64,000 bases of DNA from Parvibaculum sp963696585 (GTDB lineage: Bacteria; Pseudomonadota; Alphaproteobacteria; Parvibaculales; Parvibaculaceae), in the NCBI GenBank assembly GCA_963696585.1, contig CAVOKW010000010.1, forward strand, positions 71,164-135,163, in the 5' to 3' direction. The notes below the pieces were generated by a model, which was not told where the DNA came from, did not search any database, and worked only from the letters and a program-made list of their open reading frames with translations. The position numbers and the translations under genes were made by a program. Shown here one piece after another: positions 43,088 through 51,605 of the stretch (its first letter is position 1; each line of letters opens with the position of its first letter).

Positions 43088-43999
43088 ATGCCGGACAATG
43101 TGCTGCCCGAAGTTGCTGCCCGTCCACGCCGTAGCGTACTTTACATGCCAGGCTCCAATGCGCGGGCGCTGGAAAAGGCGCGTGATATCCCCGCCGATGC
43201 GTTGATCCTTGATCTGGAAGATGCCGTCGCGCCTGATGCCAAGGCCGAGGCGCGGGCTCAGGTCTGTGAGGCGGTCAAGGCTGGCGGCTATGGGCGTCGC
43301 GAAATCATTATCCGCGCCAATGGTCTCGACACGCCCTGGGGGCTTGATGACATCAAGGCTGCGGTGGCGGCAGGCCCGGACGGCATTCTCGTGCCAAAAA
43401 TCAATTCGCCTGAAGACGTGATGCGGGCGCAGTCAGCGATGGACAAGGCGGGCGCGGCATCGGGCATGGCGCTCTGGTGCATGATCGAGACGCCGCTCGC
43501 GCTCCTGAACATCCAGTCGATTGCCGCCATGGCGCGTGGCGCTGGCGCGCGCATGACGGTCTGGGTCATGGGCACCAATGACATTGCCAAGGAATTGCGC
43601 TGCGCCCACACTCCTGATCGGGTGCCGATGATGACATCGCTCGGGCTCGCGCTGCTGGCGGCGCGCGCCTACGGGATCGTTATCCTTGATGGCGTCTATA
43701 ACGACATCAAGGACGAGGCCGGATTTCTCGCCATGTGCGAGCAGGGGCGTGATCTGGGTTTTGACGGCAAGACCCTCATCCACCCTTCACAGGTGGGACC
43801 CTGCAATGTCGTGTTCTCGCCTGATGCTGAAACGGTGGCCTTTGCGCGCAAAACGATTGAGGCGTTTGAGCTGCCCGAAAACAGGGGCAAGGGCGTCTTG
43901 AAGGTGGATGGCCGCATGGTTGAAATCCTGCATGCCGAAATTGCGCGCCGAACGGTTGCGATTGCCGATGCGATTGCGGAAATGGAAAGCGCCGCCTAA
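43088..43999 (+). CDS. HpcH/HpaI (CitE-like) CoA-ester lyase, Mcl2-type
   Basis: 303 residues. The TIM-barrel motifs are RRSVLYMPGSNARALEKA, ILDLEDAVAPDAK, VWVMGTNDIAKEL, LDGVYNDIKDE and CEQGRDLGFDGKTLIHPSQ. The last three resemble Mcl2, the (3S)-malyl-CoA thioesterase that completes malate release in the ethylmalonyl-CoA pathway, more than the citrate lyase beta subunit. Beta-methylmalyl-CoA lyase is an alternative. ATG 43088 follows GAGAG. Together with mesaconyl-CoA hydratase 440 bases away it fits that pathway. The stop overlaps the convergent TfoX-like gene by four bases. Confidence 0.85.
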   Translation: MPDNVLPEVAARPRRSVLYMPGSNARALEKARDIPADALILDLEDAVAPDAKAEARAQVCEAVKAGGYGRREIIIRANGLDTPWGLDDIKAAVAAGPDGILVPKINSPEDVMRAQSAMDKAGAASGMALWCMIETPLALLNIQSIAAMARGAGARMTVWVMGTNDIAKELRCAHTPDRVPMMTSLGLALLAARAYGIVILDGVYNDIKDEAGFLAMCEQGRDLGFDGKTLIHPSQVGPCNVVFSPDAETVAFARKTIEAFELPENRGKGVLKVDGRMVEILHAEIARRTVAIADAIAEMESAA

Positions 44000-44382
44000 C
44001 GGGCCTTTTTATTTCCTGCCTTTGTCTTTGCCTTGGCCGCGGCTTTCGAGGATTGCTTGTCGGGATTGCCGGCCGCGCGGGCGGCAAGCCTGGCCCATTC
44101 GATCAGACTGTCTTCGTCATCAAGGATTGCGTCCGGCACGGTATAATATTTATGGACTTCAACGATGCGGTCAGCCTTGGCATAGGAAAAGGGCGTGCAG
44201 CCAGCCTCGATATAGGCGTTGCGGGTTTCTTCATTGACGGCAAAATAGAGCGCCTCGTCGGTCATCATGGCGAATTGGAGCCCGCGCCATTTCAGCGTCT
44301 TCAAGCCAAACAGACGGCCTTTGCCGATGTCACCCATCGGCATGAGAACATCGCAGAGATAGTCCAGATAATCGTCTCCCAT
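43996..44382 (-). CDS. TfoX N-terminal domain protein with basic tail
   Basis: 128 residues. The TfoX/Sxy N-domain is seen in MPMGDIGKGRLFGLKTLKWRG, FAMMTDEALYFAVNEETRN and FSYAKADRIVEVHKYYTVPD (quoted in part). The C-terminal 21 residues are Lys/Ala-rich (KAAAKAKTKAGNKKAR). ATG 44382 has GGAAAGG nine bases upstream, and an upstream ATG is too close to it. In Haemophilus, TfoX governs competence; the single-domain alphaproteobacterial proteins have no proven role. Confidence 0.75.
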   Translation of the reverse strand: MGDDYLDYLCDVLMPMGDIGKGRLFGLKTLKWRGLQFAMMTDEALYFAVNEETRNAYIEAGCTPFSYAKADRIVEVHKYYTVPDAILDDEDSLIEWARLAARAAGNPDKQSSKAAAKAKTKAGNKKAR

Positions 44383-44435
44383 GAGACGCATCCTTTCCGG
44401 CCCGCAAGGGCTTGCTTGAACAAAGAGACCAGAGC

Positions 44436-45491
44436 ATGACCAGCAAAACCAATGCGGGCAATTTCTTTGAGGACTTCAAGGTTGGTCAAGTGCTCGATCA
44501 TGCCACGCCACGCACAGTGAGCGTTGGTGACCGGGCGCTTTACCAGGCGCTGTTTGGTTCCCGGTTCTCGTTGCAATCATCCGACGAAGTGGCGCGCGCC
44601 GCCGGCTATGAGACCGCGCCGCTTGATGATCTTCTTGCCTTTCATGTCGTTTTTGGCAAAACCGTGCCGGATATTTCGCTCAATGCGGTGGCCAATCTCG
44701 GCTATGCCGATTGTCATTTTCTCAAGCCGGTATTTCCCGGCGACACGCTTTCGACAAGCTCCAAGGTTATCGGGCTGAAGGAGAATTCGGGCGGTGACAC
44801 GGGCGTTGTCTATGTCCGTTCCACCGGACGCAATCAGCGTGGTGAAAGCGTGATCGACTATGTGCGCTGGGTCATGGTGCGCAAGCGTGATGTGGCCTCC
44901 CCGGCACCGGAAGCCGATGTGCCGCATTTGCCCGATGCGGTCGCGCCTGAGCATCTGAAGCTGCCAATCGGGGTTTCCTTTGCGGGATTTGATCTTGCGG
45001 CGTCGGGCAGCCCCCATCTCTGGGACGACTATCAGGTCGGTGAGAAGATCGACCATGTCGATGGGTCGACCATTGAGGAGGCCGAGCACATGATGGCGAC
45101 GCGGCTTTACCAAAATACGGCGAAAGTCCATTTCAACCAGTTCACCGAGGGGAAGGGCCGTTTCGGGCGTCGTCTGATCTATGGCGGTCATGTGATTTCT
45201 CTGGCACGGGCGATTTCTTTCAATGGACTTGGCAATGGTGTTCTGATCGCTGCCATCAATGCCGGGCGTCATGTTGCGCCCTGCTTTGCGGGCGACACGG
45301 TTTTTGCCTGGTCGGAAATTGTCGCCAAGGCGGCGCTTGCCGGACGCAATGACATCGGGGCGCTGCGCATCCGGACCTTCGCCACCAAAGACCGACCCTG
45401 CCATGACTTTCCCGGCGCCCGCGAAAAGGGCTATGAGGATGGTGTCATTCTGGATTTTGACTATTGGGTCTTGATGCCGCGCCGCGCCTGA
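44436..45491 (+). CDS. mch: Mesaconyl-CoA hydratase (MaoC family)
   Basis: 351 residues, a double hot-dog (MaoC-like) protein. The N-terminal half reads NFFEDFKVGQVLDHATPRTV and LDDLLAFHVVFGKTVPDISL, and LGYADCHFLKPVFPGDTLS follows; these match the beta-methylmalyl-CoA/mesaconyl-CoA hydratases of Rhodobacter type. The second half has FEPSF-like FNQFTEGKGRFGRRLIYGGH. It hydrates mesaconyl-C1-CoA to beta-methylmalyl-CoA. Its stop is about 160 bases upstream of sdhC, linking this pathway to succinate metabolism. Confidence 0.9.
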   Translation: MTSKTNAGNFFEDFKVGQVLDHATPRTVSVGDRALYQALFGSRFSLQSSDEVARAAGYETAPLDDLLAFHVVFGKTVPDISLNAVANLGYADCHFLKPVFPGDTLSTSSKVIGLKENSGGDTGVVYVRSTGRNQRGESVIDYVRWVMVRKRDVASPAPEADVPHLPDAVAPEHLKLPIGVSFAGFDLAASGSPHLWDDYQVGEKIDHVDGSTIEEAEHMMATRLYQNTAKVHFNQFTEGKGRFGRRLIYGGHVISLARAISFNGLGNGVLIAAINAGRHVAPCFAGDTVFAWSEIVAKAALAGRNDIGALRIRTFATKDRPCHDFPGAREKGYEDGVILDFDYWVLMPRRA

Positions 45492-45651
45492 GTATGAGAA
45501 CAACTCGCAACTTTATCGTTGGACTTGTCCGCAAGCCGCGCTAACTCAATTTCCGGTCTCGGACACAGATATTTGCCTTGCGCTGAGCCGCGCGATAAAC
45601 AACAAACAGATCAACGTCCCTCCACTGCTTGCCCAAGCCGGGGTTCCAGAA

Positions 45652-46056
45652 ATGGCTGATACCCAACAGGCCGCAAGGCCGCTTTCGCCGCATCTTCAAA
45701 TCTACCGCCGAACGCTGACGATGATGCTTTCCATCATTCATCGCATCACCGGGGTGGGGCTTTATGCTGGTACGCTGTTTCTGGCGGCCTGGCTCATTGC
45801 GCTTGCCTCTGGTCCCGCCGCCTATGGCGTGTTCATGGAACTGGCGGGCAGCCTGATCGGTCGTTTTATCATGTTCGGCTACACATGGGCGCTGATCCAT
45901 CACATGCTTGGCGGGCTTCGCCATTTCGTTTGGGATACGGGTCGCGGCTTCAATCTGACGGTTGTCGAATTAATGGCCTGGGCGCATGTGCTGGGTTCGG
46001 CGGGGCTGACGGTTTTTGTCTGGTGGCTTGGCTACAAGATGCTGGGAGTGATGTGA
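45652..46056 (+). CDS. sdhC: Succinate dehydrogenase cytochrome b556 subunit
   Basis: 134 residues with three TM helices. RPLSPHLQIYRRTLTMMLSI is the N-terminal quinone/heme-site motif and HHMLGGLRHFVWD carries the heme-ligand His. Its stop overlaps the sdhD start by one base (TGATG). Confidence 0.95.
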   Translation: MADTQQAARPLSPHLQIYRRTLTMMLSIIHRITGVGLYAGTLFLAAWLIALASGPAAYGVFMELAGSLIGRFIMFGYTWALIHHMLGGLRHFVWDTGRGFNLTVVELMAWAHVLGSAGLTVFVWWLGYKMLGVM

Positions 46057-46439
46057 TGAGCGATATGCGCACCCCGATGAGCCGCGTTCGCGGTCTTGGT
46101 TCAGCCAAATCCGGTTCGGGCCATTTCATTGCCCAGCGGGCAACCGCTGTGGCGCTCGTTCCACTCAGCCTCTTTCTGTTCGCCCTGCTTGTCGCCCTGA
46201 CGGGAGCCGATTGGCAAACCGCCCATGACGCGCTGACCAATCCGGTTGTTGGCGTGCTCCTGCTCATGTTCATTGGCGTTGGCGTCGTCCACATGCGACT
46301 CGGGATGCAGGTCGTGATCGAGGACTATGTGACCTCGCATGGCACGCGCCTTCTGGCGCTGCTTGCCAATACCTTCTTTTCCATTCTGGTTGGTCTGACC
46401 TGCGCTTATGCAGTGCTCAAGATCGGCTTCGGTTCCTGA
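46056..46439 (+). CDS. sdhD: Succinate dehydrogenase membrane anchor subunit
   Basis: 127 residues with three TM helices; HMRLGMQVVIEDYV holds the second heme-ligand His and the conserved Asp-Tyr. ATG 46056 is coupled to the sdhC stop. With SdhC it anchors SdhAB and binds quinone. Confidence 0.93.
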   Translation: MSDMRTPMSRVRGLGSAKSGSGHFIAQRATAVALVPLSLFLFALLVALTGADWQTAHDALTNPVVGVLLLMFIGVGVVHMRLGMQVVIEDYVTSHGTRLLALLANTFFSILVGLTCAYAVLKIGFGS

Positions 46440-46460
46440 TACAACGACGAGAGCGCTCTC

Positions 46461-48257
46461 ATGTCTGCGTCCAAAGCATATAGCTTCAACGATCACACTT
46501 ATGATGTGGTGGTGGTGGGCGCCGGTGGCGCCGGTCTTCGCGCGACGCTTGGCTGTGTGGAAAAGGGCTTGAAAACGGCCTGCATCACCAAGGTGTTTCC
46601 GACACGCAGCCACACCGTTGCGGCCCAGGGTGGCATTTCAGCTTCGCTCGGCAATATGGGCCCGGATGACTGGCGCTGGCATATGTATGACACCGTCAAG
46701 GGCTCCGACTGGCTTGGCGATCAGGATGCGATTGAATATCTCTGCCGCCATGCGCCGGAAGCCGTTTATGAGCTTGAGCATTTTGGCGTCCCGTTCAGCC
46801 GCACTGAAGAAGGCAAGATTTACCAGCGTCCTTTCGGCGGCATGACGACCAATTTCGGCGAAGGCATTGCCCAGCGCACCTGCGCCGCCGCCGACCGCAC
46901 GGGTCATGCCATCCTGCACACGCTTTACGGTCAGTCGGTTCGCCGTCAGGCCGAGTTCTATATCGAGTATTTTGCCATCGACCTCATCATGGATGCGGAA
47001 GGCGCCTGCCGCGGCGTGGTCGCCATGGACATGGCAACAGGCGAGATGCATCGCTTCTCGGCCTCGCTCGTCATTCTCGCAACGGGCGGTTATGGCCGCG
47101 CCTATTTCTCGGCCACGTCGGCCCATACCTGCACGGGCGATGGCAATGCCATGGTGCTGCGCGCCGGATTGCCACTGCAGGACATGGAGTTTGTGCAGTT
47201 CCATCCGACCGGCATTTATGGCGCGGGCTGCCTCATCACCGAAGGGGCGCGCGGCGAAGGCGGCTATCTCACCAATTCGGCGGGCGAGCGTTTCATGGAA
47301 CGCTATGCCCCCAGCGCCAAGGATCTGGCCTCGCGTGACGTCGTTTCACGCGCCATGACGGTGGAGATCAAGGAAGGCCGCGGCGTCGGTCCCAACAAGG
47401 ATCACATTTTCCTGCATCTCGATCATCTTGATCCCAAGGTGCTGCATGAACGTTTGCCCGGCATTTCGGAATCGGCGCGGATTTTTGCCGGCGTCAATGT
47501 GACGAAGGAGCCGATCCCGGTTCTGCCGACCGTGCATTACAACATGGGTGGCATTCCGACGAATTTCCATGGCGAAGTGCTGACCCTCAAAGACGGTAAT
47601 CCCGATACGGTTGTGCCGGGCCTCATGGCCATCGGCGAAGCGGCCTGCGTGTCGGTTCATGGCGCCAACCGTCTGGGGTCGAACTCGCTCATTGACCTCG
47701 TGGTGTTTGGTCGTGCCGCCGGTCTGCGCGCCGCCGAACTCGTCGAGCCGGGTGCGCGCCAGCCCGACCTCAAGAAGGATGCCGGCGACAATTCGATTGC
47801 GCGGCTCGATCATTTCCGCAACGCCAATGGCGGCACACCGACGGCCGAGCTGCGGTTGCAGATGCAGCGCGCCATGCAGGAAGACGTTGCCGTGTTCCGT
47901 ACCGGCGAAACCCTGGCGCAGGGCCGCCAGCGCGTGCATGAAGTCTTTGCCGGGGCGTCCGACATCAAGGTTGCGGATCGCTCGCTTGTCTGGAACTCCG
48001 ATCTTATCGAGACGCTTGAGTTCGACAATCTCATCGTGCAGGCGATTGCAACCGTTGAGGGCGCCTGTGGACGTGAAGAAAGCCGTGGCGCCCATGCGCG
48101 CGAAGACTTCCCTGAGCGTGACGATGAAAACTGGATGAAGCACACGCTGTGCTGGGTCGACGACAAGGGCAAGCCGGCGGTCGATTTCCGCCCGGTGCAC
48201 GCCTTTACGCTTTCCAACGATATTGACTACATCAAGCCGAAGGCGCGCGTGTACTGA
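46461..48257 (+). CDS. sdhA: Succinate dehydrogenase flavoprotein subunit
   Basis: 598 residues. GAGGAGLRATLG binds FAD, SHTVAAQGGI contains the His that carries covalent FAD, and the active-site HPTGIYGAGCLITEGARGEGG and NRLGSNSLIDLVVFG are present. It is the catalytic subunit of complex II, cytoplasmic face. It follows sdhD by 21 bases. Confidence 0.97.
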   Translation: MSASKAYSFNDHTYDVVVVGAGGAGLRATLGCVEKGLKTACITKVFPTRSHTVAAQGGISASLGNMGPDDWRWHMYDTVKGSDWLGDQDAIEYLCRHAPEAVYELEHFGVPFSRTEEGKIYQRPFGGMTTNFGEGIAQRTCAAADRTGHAILHTLYGQSVRRQAEFYIEYFAIDLIMDAEGACRGVVAMDMATGEMHRFSASLVILATGGYGRAYFSATSAHTCTGDGNAMVLRAGLPLQDMEFVQFHPTGIYGAGCLITEGARGEGGYLTNSAGERFMERYAPSAKDLASRDVVSRAMTVEIKEGRGVGPNKDHIFLHLDHLDPKVLHERLPGISESARIFAGVNVTKEPIPVLPTVHYNMGGIPTNFHGEVLTLKDGNPDTVVPGLMAIGEAACVSVHGANRLGSNSLIDLVVFGRAAGLRAAELVEPGARQPDLKKDAGDNSIARLDHFRNANGGTPTAELRLQMQRAMQEDVAVFRTGETLAQGRQRVHEVFAGASDIKVADRSLVWNSDLIETLEFDNLIVQAIATVEGACGREESRGAHAREDFPERDDENWMKHTLCWVDDKGKPAVDFRPVHAFTLSNDIDYIKPKARVY

Positions 48258-48284
48258 CGCGACGCCAGGGTGAAGGACTAGATC

Positions 48285-49064
48285 ATGGTTCAGCTTTCTC
48301 TGCCGAAGAACTCGACGATCAACAAGGGCAAGACCTTCAAGGCGCCAAAGGGCACCAGGAAGGTCAAGCGTTTCCGCATCTATCGCTGGAACCCGGATGA
48401 CGGCAAGAATCCGAGCATCGACACTTATGAAGTCGATCTCGCCAAATGCGGTCCGATGGTTCTTGATGCGCTGATCAAGATCAAGAACGAGATCGACTCG
48501 ACGCTGACTTTCCGCCGCTCCTGCCGCGAAGGCATTTGCGGTTCGTGTGCGATGAACATCGACGGCACCAACACGCTGGCCTGCACCAAGGGCATTGATG
48601 AAGTCTCGGGTGACGTAAAGATCTATCCGCTGCCGCATATGCCGGTGGTGAAGGATCTCGTGCCGGATCTCACAAACTTTTATGCGCAACACGCCTCGAT
48701 TGAGCCGTGGCTGCAGACCAAGACGCCGGAACCGGCAAAGGAATGGCGTCAGAGCCATGAAGATCGCCAGAAGCTCGACGGTCTTTATGAGTGCATTCTC
48801 TGCGCCTGCTGTTCGACATCCTGCCCGAGCTATTGGTGGAATGGCGACCGCTATCTCGGACCCGCCGTGCTGTTGCAGGCCTATCGCTGGCTCATCGACT
48901 CGCGCGATGAAGCAACGGGCGAGCGTCTCGACAATCTGGAAGATCCGTTCCGGCTTTATCGCTGCCACACCATCATGAATTGCGCCAAGACGTGCCCCAA
49001 GGGTTTGAACCCGGCCAAGGCCATCGCCGAAATCAAGAAGATGATGGTCGAGCGACAGGCCTGA
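48285..49064 (+). CDS. sdhB: Succinate dehydrogenase iron-sulfur subunit
   Basis: 259 residues. The [2Fe-2S] ligands are in SCREGICGSCAMNIDG and the following LACTKGI; the [4Fe-4S] and [3Fe-4S] ligands are in CILCACCSTSCPSYWWN and CHTIMNCAKTCPKGLNPAKA. Last gene of sdhCDAB. A terminator follows 22 bases later. Confidence 0.97.
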   Translation: MVQLSLPKNSTINKGKTFKAPKGTRKVKRFRIYRWNPDDGKNPSIDTYEVDLAKCGPMVLDALIKIKNEIDSTLTFRRSCREGICGSCAMNIDGTNTLACTKGIDEVSGDVKIYPLPHMPVVKDLVPDLTNFYAQHASIEPWLQTKTPEPAKEWRQSHEDRQKLDGLYECILCACCSTSCPSYWWNGDRYLGPAVLLQAYRWLIDSRDEATGERLDNLEDPFRLYRCHTIMNCAKTCPKGLNPAKAIAEIKKMMVERQA

Positions 49065-49085
49065 GTGGTCACCCCGTTCCAAAGC

Positions 49086-49113
49086 AAAGGCCGTCCCCCC
49101 GGGGCGGCCTTTC
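49086..49113 (+). terminator. Rho-independent terminator of sdhCDAB
   Basis: Arms AAAGGCCG / CGGCCTTT, with an inner CCCC/GGGG pairing, end in TTT, 22 bases past sdhB. Confidence 0.8.
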
Positions 49114-49295
49114 TGCTTGTTGCCCATTCCGGCTTGTATTCGCCATCTGGCGCGCGATGGCCTTGCACAAAGCTCAAGGCTGCCTTGATGTCGTCACGGC
49201 TTGAGGGATGCGACGGCCGGGGCGGAGCCCACAGCACGGCATAAACGACATGACGTTCAAGATTCCGTCGCGGCGGTCTTTGTGCGCCAGAGGGA

Positions 49296-49332
49296 TTGAC
49301 GATGCGCATCAATTTTATAATACTGGAAGTAT
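49296..49332 (+). promoter_or_regulatory. Predicted ars promoter with overlapping dyad
   Basis: TTGACG (49296-49301) and TATAAT (49316-49321) are the only strong boxes before arsR, though their 14-base spacer is short; TAATAC at 49318 would give 16. ATACT-gga-AGTAT (49320-49332) is a short inverted repeat overlapping the arsR start, a likely place for ArsR to sit. Such a layout would leave only a few leader bases. Confidence 0.4.
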
Positions 49333-49666
49333 GGAATCAACTCGGGCTGTAACATTGCTGGGTGCGCTGGCGCAGGAAACCAGACTGGCCATTTTCCGGC
49401 TTCTGGTGAGGGCCCATTCGCCGCAAGCCGGGGAGGGCGGGCTCGGGGCTGGCGACATTGCCAATAGCTTGAAAGTGCCCCCTGCCACCTTGTCCTTCCA
49501 TCTGAAGGAAATGGCACATGCCGGACTGGTGACGTCCCGACGCGAGGGACGCGCCATCATCTATAGCGCCGATCTCACCGTGATGCAGGCGCTGACGGGC
49601 TTTCTACTGGATGACTGCTGCAAGGGGGCTTGCGGCACCCTGGATAAATCAAAAATCTGCTGCTGA
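49331..49666 (+). CDS. arsR: ArsR-type arsenic-responsive repressor
   Basis: 111 residues. The winged-helix core is VTLLGALAQETRLAIFRLL, then VPPATLSFHLKEMAHAGLV and SRREGRAIIYSAD. Metal ligands are expected in the Cys-rich C-terminus (DDCCKGACG, KICC), a type of As(III) site also seen in other alphaproteobacterial ArsR. ATG 49331 gives the normal N-terminus; the ribosome site is poor, possibly because transcription begins very near. arsC follows six bases later. Confidence 0.9.
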   Translation: MESTRAVTLLGALAQETRLAIFRLLVRAHSPQAGEGGLGAGDIANSLKVPPATLSFHLKEMAHAGLVTSRREGRAIIYSADLTVMQALTGFLLDDCCKGACGTLDKSKICC

Positions 49667-49672
49667 GGGATC

Positions 49673-50176
49673 ATGGATCAAACCAAGCCATACAATGTCC
49701 TGTTTCTTTGCACCGGCAATTCGGCCCGTTCGATCATGGCCGAGGCCTATATGAATGCAACTTATGGGAACAAGTTCCGCGCCTATAGTGCCGGCAGTCA
49801 TCCTGGAGGAGTCGTCAATCCTTTCGCGCTGGAACTGCTTTCTGACGCGAATATTCCGACTGAAGGCTTGCGCTCAAAATCCTGGGATGAATATGCGACC
49901 GCCGATGCGCCGCATATGAATTTTGTCTTTACGGTTTGCGATAACGCGGCCGGGGAGACCTGCCCCTTCTGGCCGGGCCAGCCGATGAGTGCGCATTGGC
50001 CCTTTGAAGATCCAGCGGCCCTTGGCGGCAGTGATGATGTCAAGCGCAAGAAATTCCTTGAGGTCTTTCTGCAAATCAGGCGACGTATTGATCTCTTCGC
50101 CAATCTTCCCATCAGTGCGCTGGACGGCTTGTCGCTCAAACGCAAACTCGACGATATCGGCAAGTCTTCGACATAG
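49673..50176 (+). CDS. arsC: Arsenate reductase, low-molecular-weight phosphatase fold (thioredoxin type)
   Basis: 167 residues. The P-loop CTGNSARS has Cys13, and the redox relay cysteines Cys89 and Cys97 occur in FTVCDNAAGETCPFWPG. It reduces arsenate to arsenite, which must then leave the cell. It lies between arsR and aqpS with short gaps. Confidence 0.93.
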   Translation: MDQTKPYNVLFLCTGNSARSIMAEAYMNATYGNKFRAYSAGSHPGGVVNPFALELLSDANIPTEGLRSKSWDEYATADAPHMNFVFTVCDNAAGETCPFWPGQPMSAHWPFEDPAALGGSDDVKRKKFLEVFLQIRRRIDLFANLPISALDGLSLKRKLDDIGKSST

Positions 50177-50193
50177 AACCGAGACAGGCATTC

Positions 50194-50862
50194 ATGAAAT
50201 CCGATCCGCTTTTGCGACCGCTCGCTGCCGAGGCGCTGGGTACGTTTTTGCTGCTTGCCACGGTTGTTGGCTCGGGCATCATGGGACAGCAGATGTCGTC
50301 CCTCAATAATGGCGTTGCGCTGCTTGGCAATTCGATTGCGACGGGCGCCATCCTCTATGTGCTTATCACCATGCTCGGGCCGATCTCGGGGGCGCATTTC
50401 AATCCGGCGGTTTCCCTGGTCTTTGCGCTTCGGGGCGAATTGCCGCTGTCACGCGCGCTCAGCTATATCAGTGTGCAATGCGTGTTCGCGCTGCTTGGTG
50501 CCATTGCCGCCCATCAGATGTTTGACATGACCCTGATCCAGCATTCCGCCCATATCCGCACGGGCACGGGCCAATGGCTTGGCGAAGTGATTGCCACCTT
50601 CACGCTCGTCATCACCATTCTGGGTGCCGTGGCCATGCGCCCGCGTGAAGTCGCGCCAATGGTCGCGCTCGCCATTGTGGCGGGTTATTGGTTTACGTCA
50701 TCGACCTCATTTGCCAATCCGGCGGTGACGATTGCGCGCAGTTTCACCGACACGTTTTCCGGCATTCGCGGGCAGGATGTGGCGGGCTTCATCGCGGCCC
50801 AGATGGCAGGCGCCTTTCTGGCGGCCATGGCGGGTCGCTGGCTCTGGCCCGCTGCGAAGTGA
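50194..50862 (+). CDS. aqpS: Aquaglyceroporin AqpS (arsenite channel)
   Basis: 222 residues with six TM helices. The two NPA boxes are HFNPAVSLVFALRG and SFANPAVTIARSF. In rhizobia AqpS replaces the ArsB/Acr3 pump and lets arsenite made by ArsC run down its gradient out of the cell; genomic position right after arsC supports the same role here. No arsH or Acr3 was found in the window. Confidence 0.9.
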   Translation: MKSDPLLRPLAAEALGTFLLLATVVGSGIMGQQMSSLNNGVALLGNSIATGAILYVLITMLGPISGAHFNPAVSLVFALRGELPLSRALSYISVQCVFALLGAIAAHQMFDMTLIQHSAHIRTGTGQWLGEVIATFTLVITILGAVAMRPREVAPMVALAIVAGYWFTSSTSFANPAVTIARSFTDTFSGIRGQDVAGFIAAQMAGAFLAAMAGRWLWPAAK

Positions 50863-50888
50863 TCTTTTCATTTATCGGCGTCTGAACG

Positions 50889-50922
50889 AAAACGGCCCGC
50901 ACTCCATGACGGAGGCGGGCCG
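50889..50922 (-). terminator. Rho-independent terminator of the Ala/Pro/Glu-repeat gene
   Basis: On the minus strand CGGCCCGC / GCGGGCCG arms, with CTCC/GGAG inside, are followed by TTTT. The stem can also stop transcription from aqpS on the other strand. Confidence 0.75.
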
Positions 50923-50945
50923 AATGCCGATTTAGTCGATCAAGC

Positions 50946-51284
50946 TTACTGAGCCGGAGCTGGTTCAGCAGGTGTTTCTTCAGCAGGCGCTGCGCCGTCC
51001 ATGGCGGGCGCGGCTTCTTCAGCAGGGGCCGCTTCAGGGGCAGGTGCTGCTTCTTCAGCAGGTGCCGCTTCAGGGGCAGGTGCTGCTTCAGGGGCAGGTG
51101 CTGCTTCAGGGGCAGGTGCTGCTTCTTCCGCCGGAGCGGCCGTTTCAGCAGGCGCCATTTCGTCGGTTGTTGCCGGTGTCTCCATGGCAGCTTCGTCACC
51201 GCCCTTATTCGTCATCTTGTAGCCGACCACTGCGATGACAGCGATCACGATGACGGCAATAGCTATCTTCATGAAATTCGACAT
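50946..51284 (-). CDS. Membrane-anchored Ala/Pro/Glu-repeat protein of unknown function
   Basis: 112 residues. A single TM helix (KIAIAVIVIAVIAVVGY) follows a short N-terminus; the rest is an acidic Ala/Pro/Glu stretch built from APEAAP and AEEAAP units, presumably extended in the periplasm. No enzyme motif is seen. AGAGGAAAA precedes ATG 51284. Repeat tails of this kind can act as spacers across the periplasm, which is inference only. Confidence 0.7.
   Translation of the reverse strand: MSNFMKIAIAVIVIAVIAVVGYKMTNKGGDEAAMETPATTDEMAPAETAAPAEEAAPAPEAAPAPEAAPAPEAAPAEEAAPAPEAAPAEEAAPAMDGAAPAEETPAEPAPAQ
51035..51124. repeat. Five tandem 18-bp units coding for the APEAAP tail
   Basis: CAGGGGCAGGTGCTGCTT occurs exactly at 51035, 51071, 51089 and 51107; the unit at 51053 is diverged. 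Because each unit is six codons, copy-number changes would keep the frame. Confidence 0.9.
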
Positions 51285-51605
51285 AGCGTTTTCCTCTTGG
51301 CGGAAGTCTCCGCCCAAATGTTTCAGACAGTCCCCTGACAGGGTCGCGATCTGTGTCGGGCCCCCCCTAGCTTCCTTATCAGAATCTCCAGGCGCCCGCT
51401 GGGATGTTAGAGAGAAATGGGGGCACTTTGCCACCGTCAAACAGTGAAAACTGAAAGAATCTTTTTTGTTTTCTACCCAAAATGCCTCAAACCGGGTGTT
51501 GAATATGTTCAGCACGCTCAGCGAGGGTGAAAATCACCCCCCTTGCAGCCTTTCTGCTGCACACGCTAACTAATGAAAACCACATGAAAACAATTGGCGG
51601 GACCC
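51285..51605. other. Gene-free stretch, no recognised feature
   Basis: 321 bases between two divergent genes. It must hold both promoters, but I found no convincing -35/-10 pair, hairpin or repeat. It is noticeably richer in A and T around 51455-51500. Confidence 0.55.

Noticed and set aside
47346..49127. Minus-strand frame of 593 codons over sdhA and sdhB
   Set aside because: Antisense shadow across two well-conserved genes, without a ribosome site or family motif.
51001..51222. Gly/Ala/Ser repeat protein on the + strand
   Set aside because: Opposite-strand reading of the Ala/Pro/Glu repeats; the minus-strand gene has the TM anchor and ribosome site.
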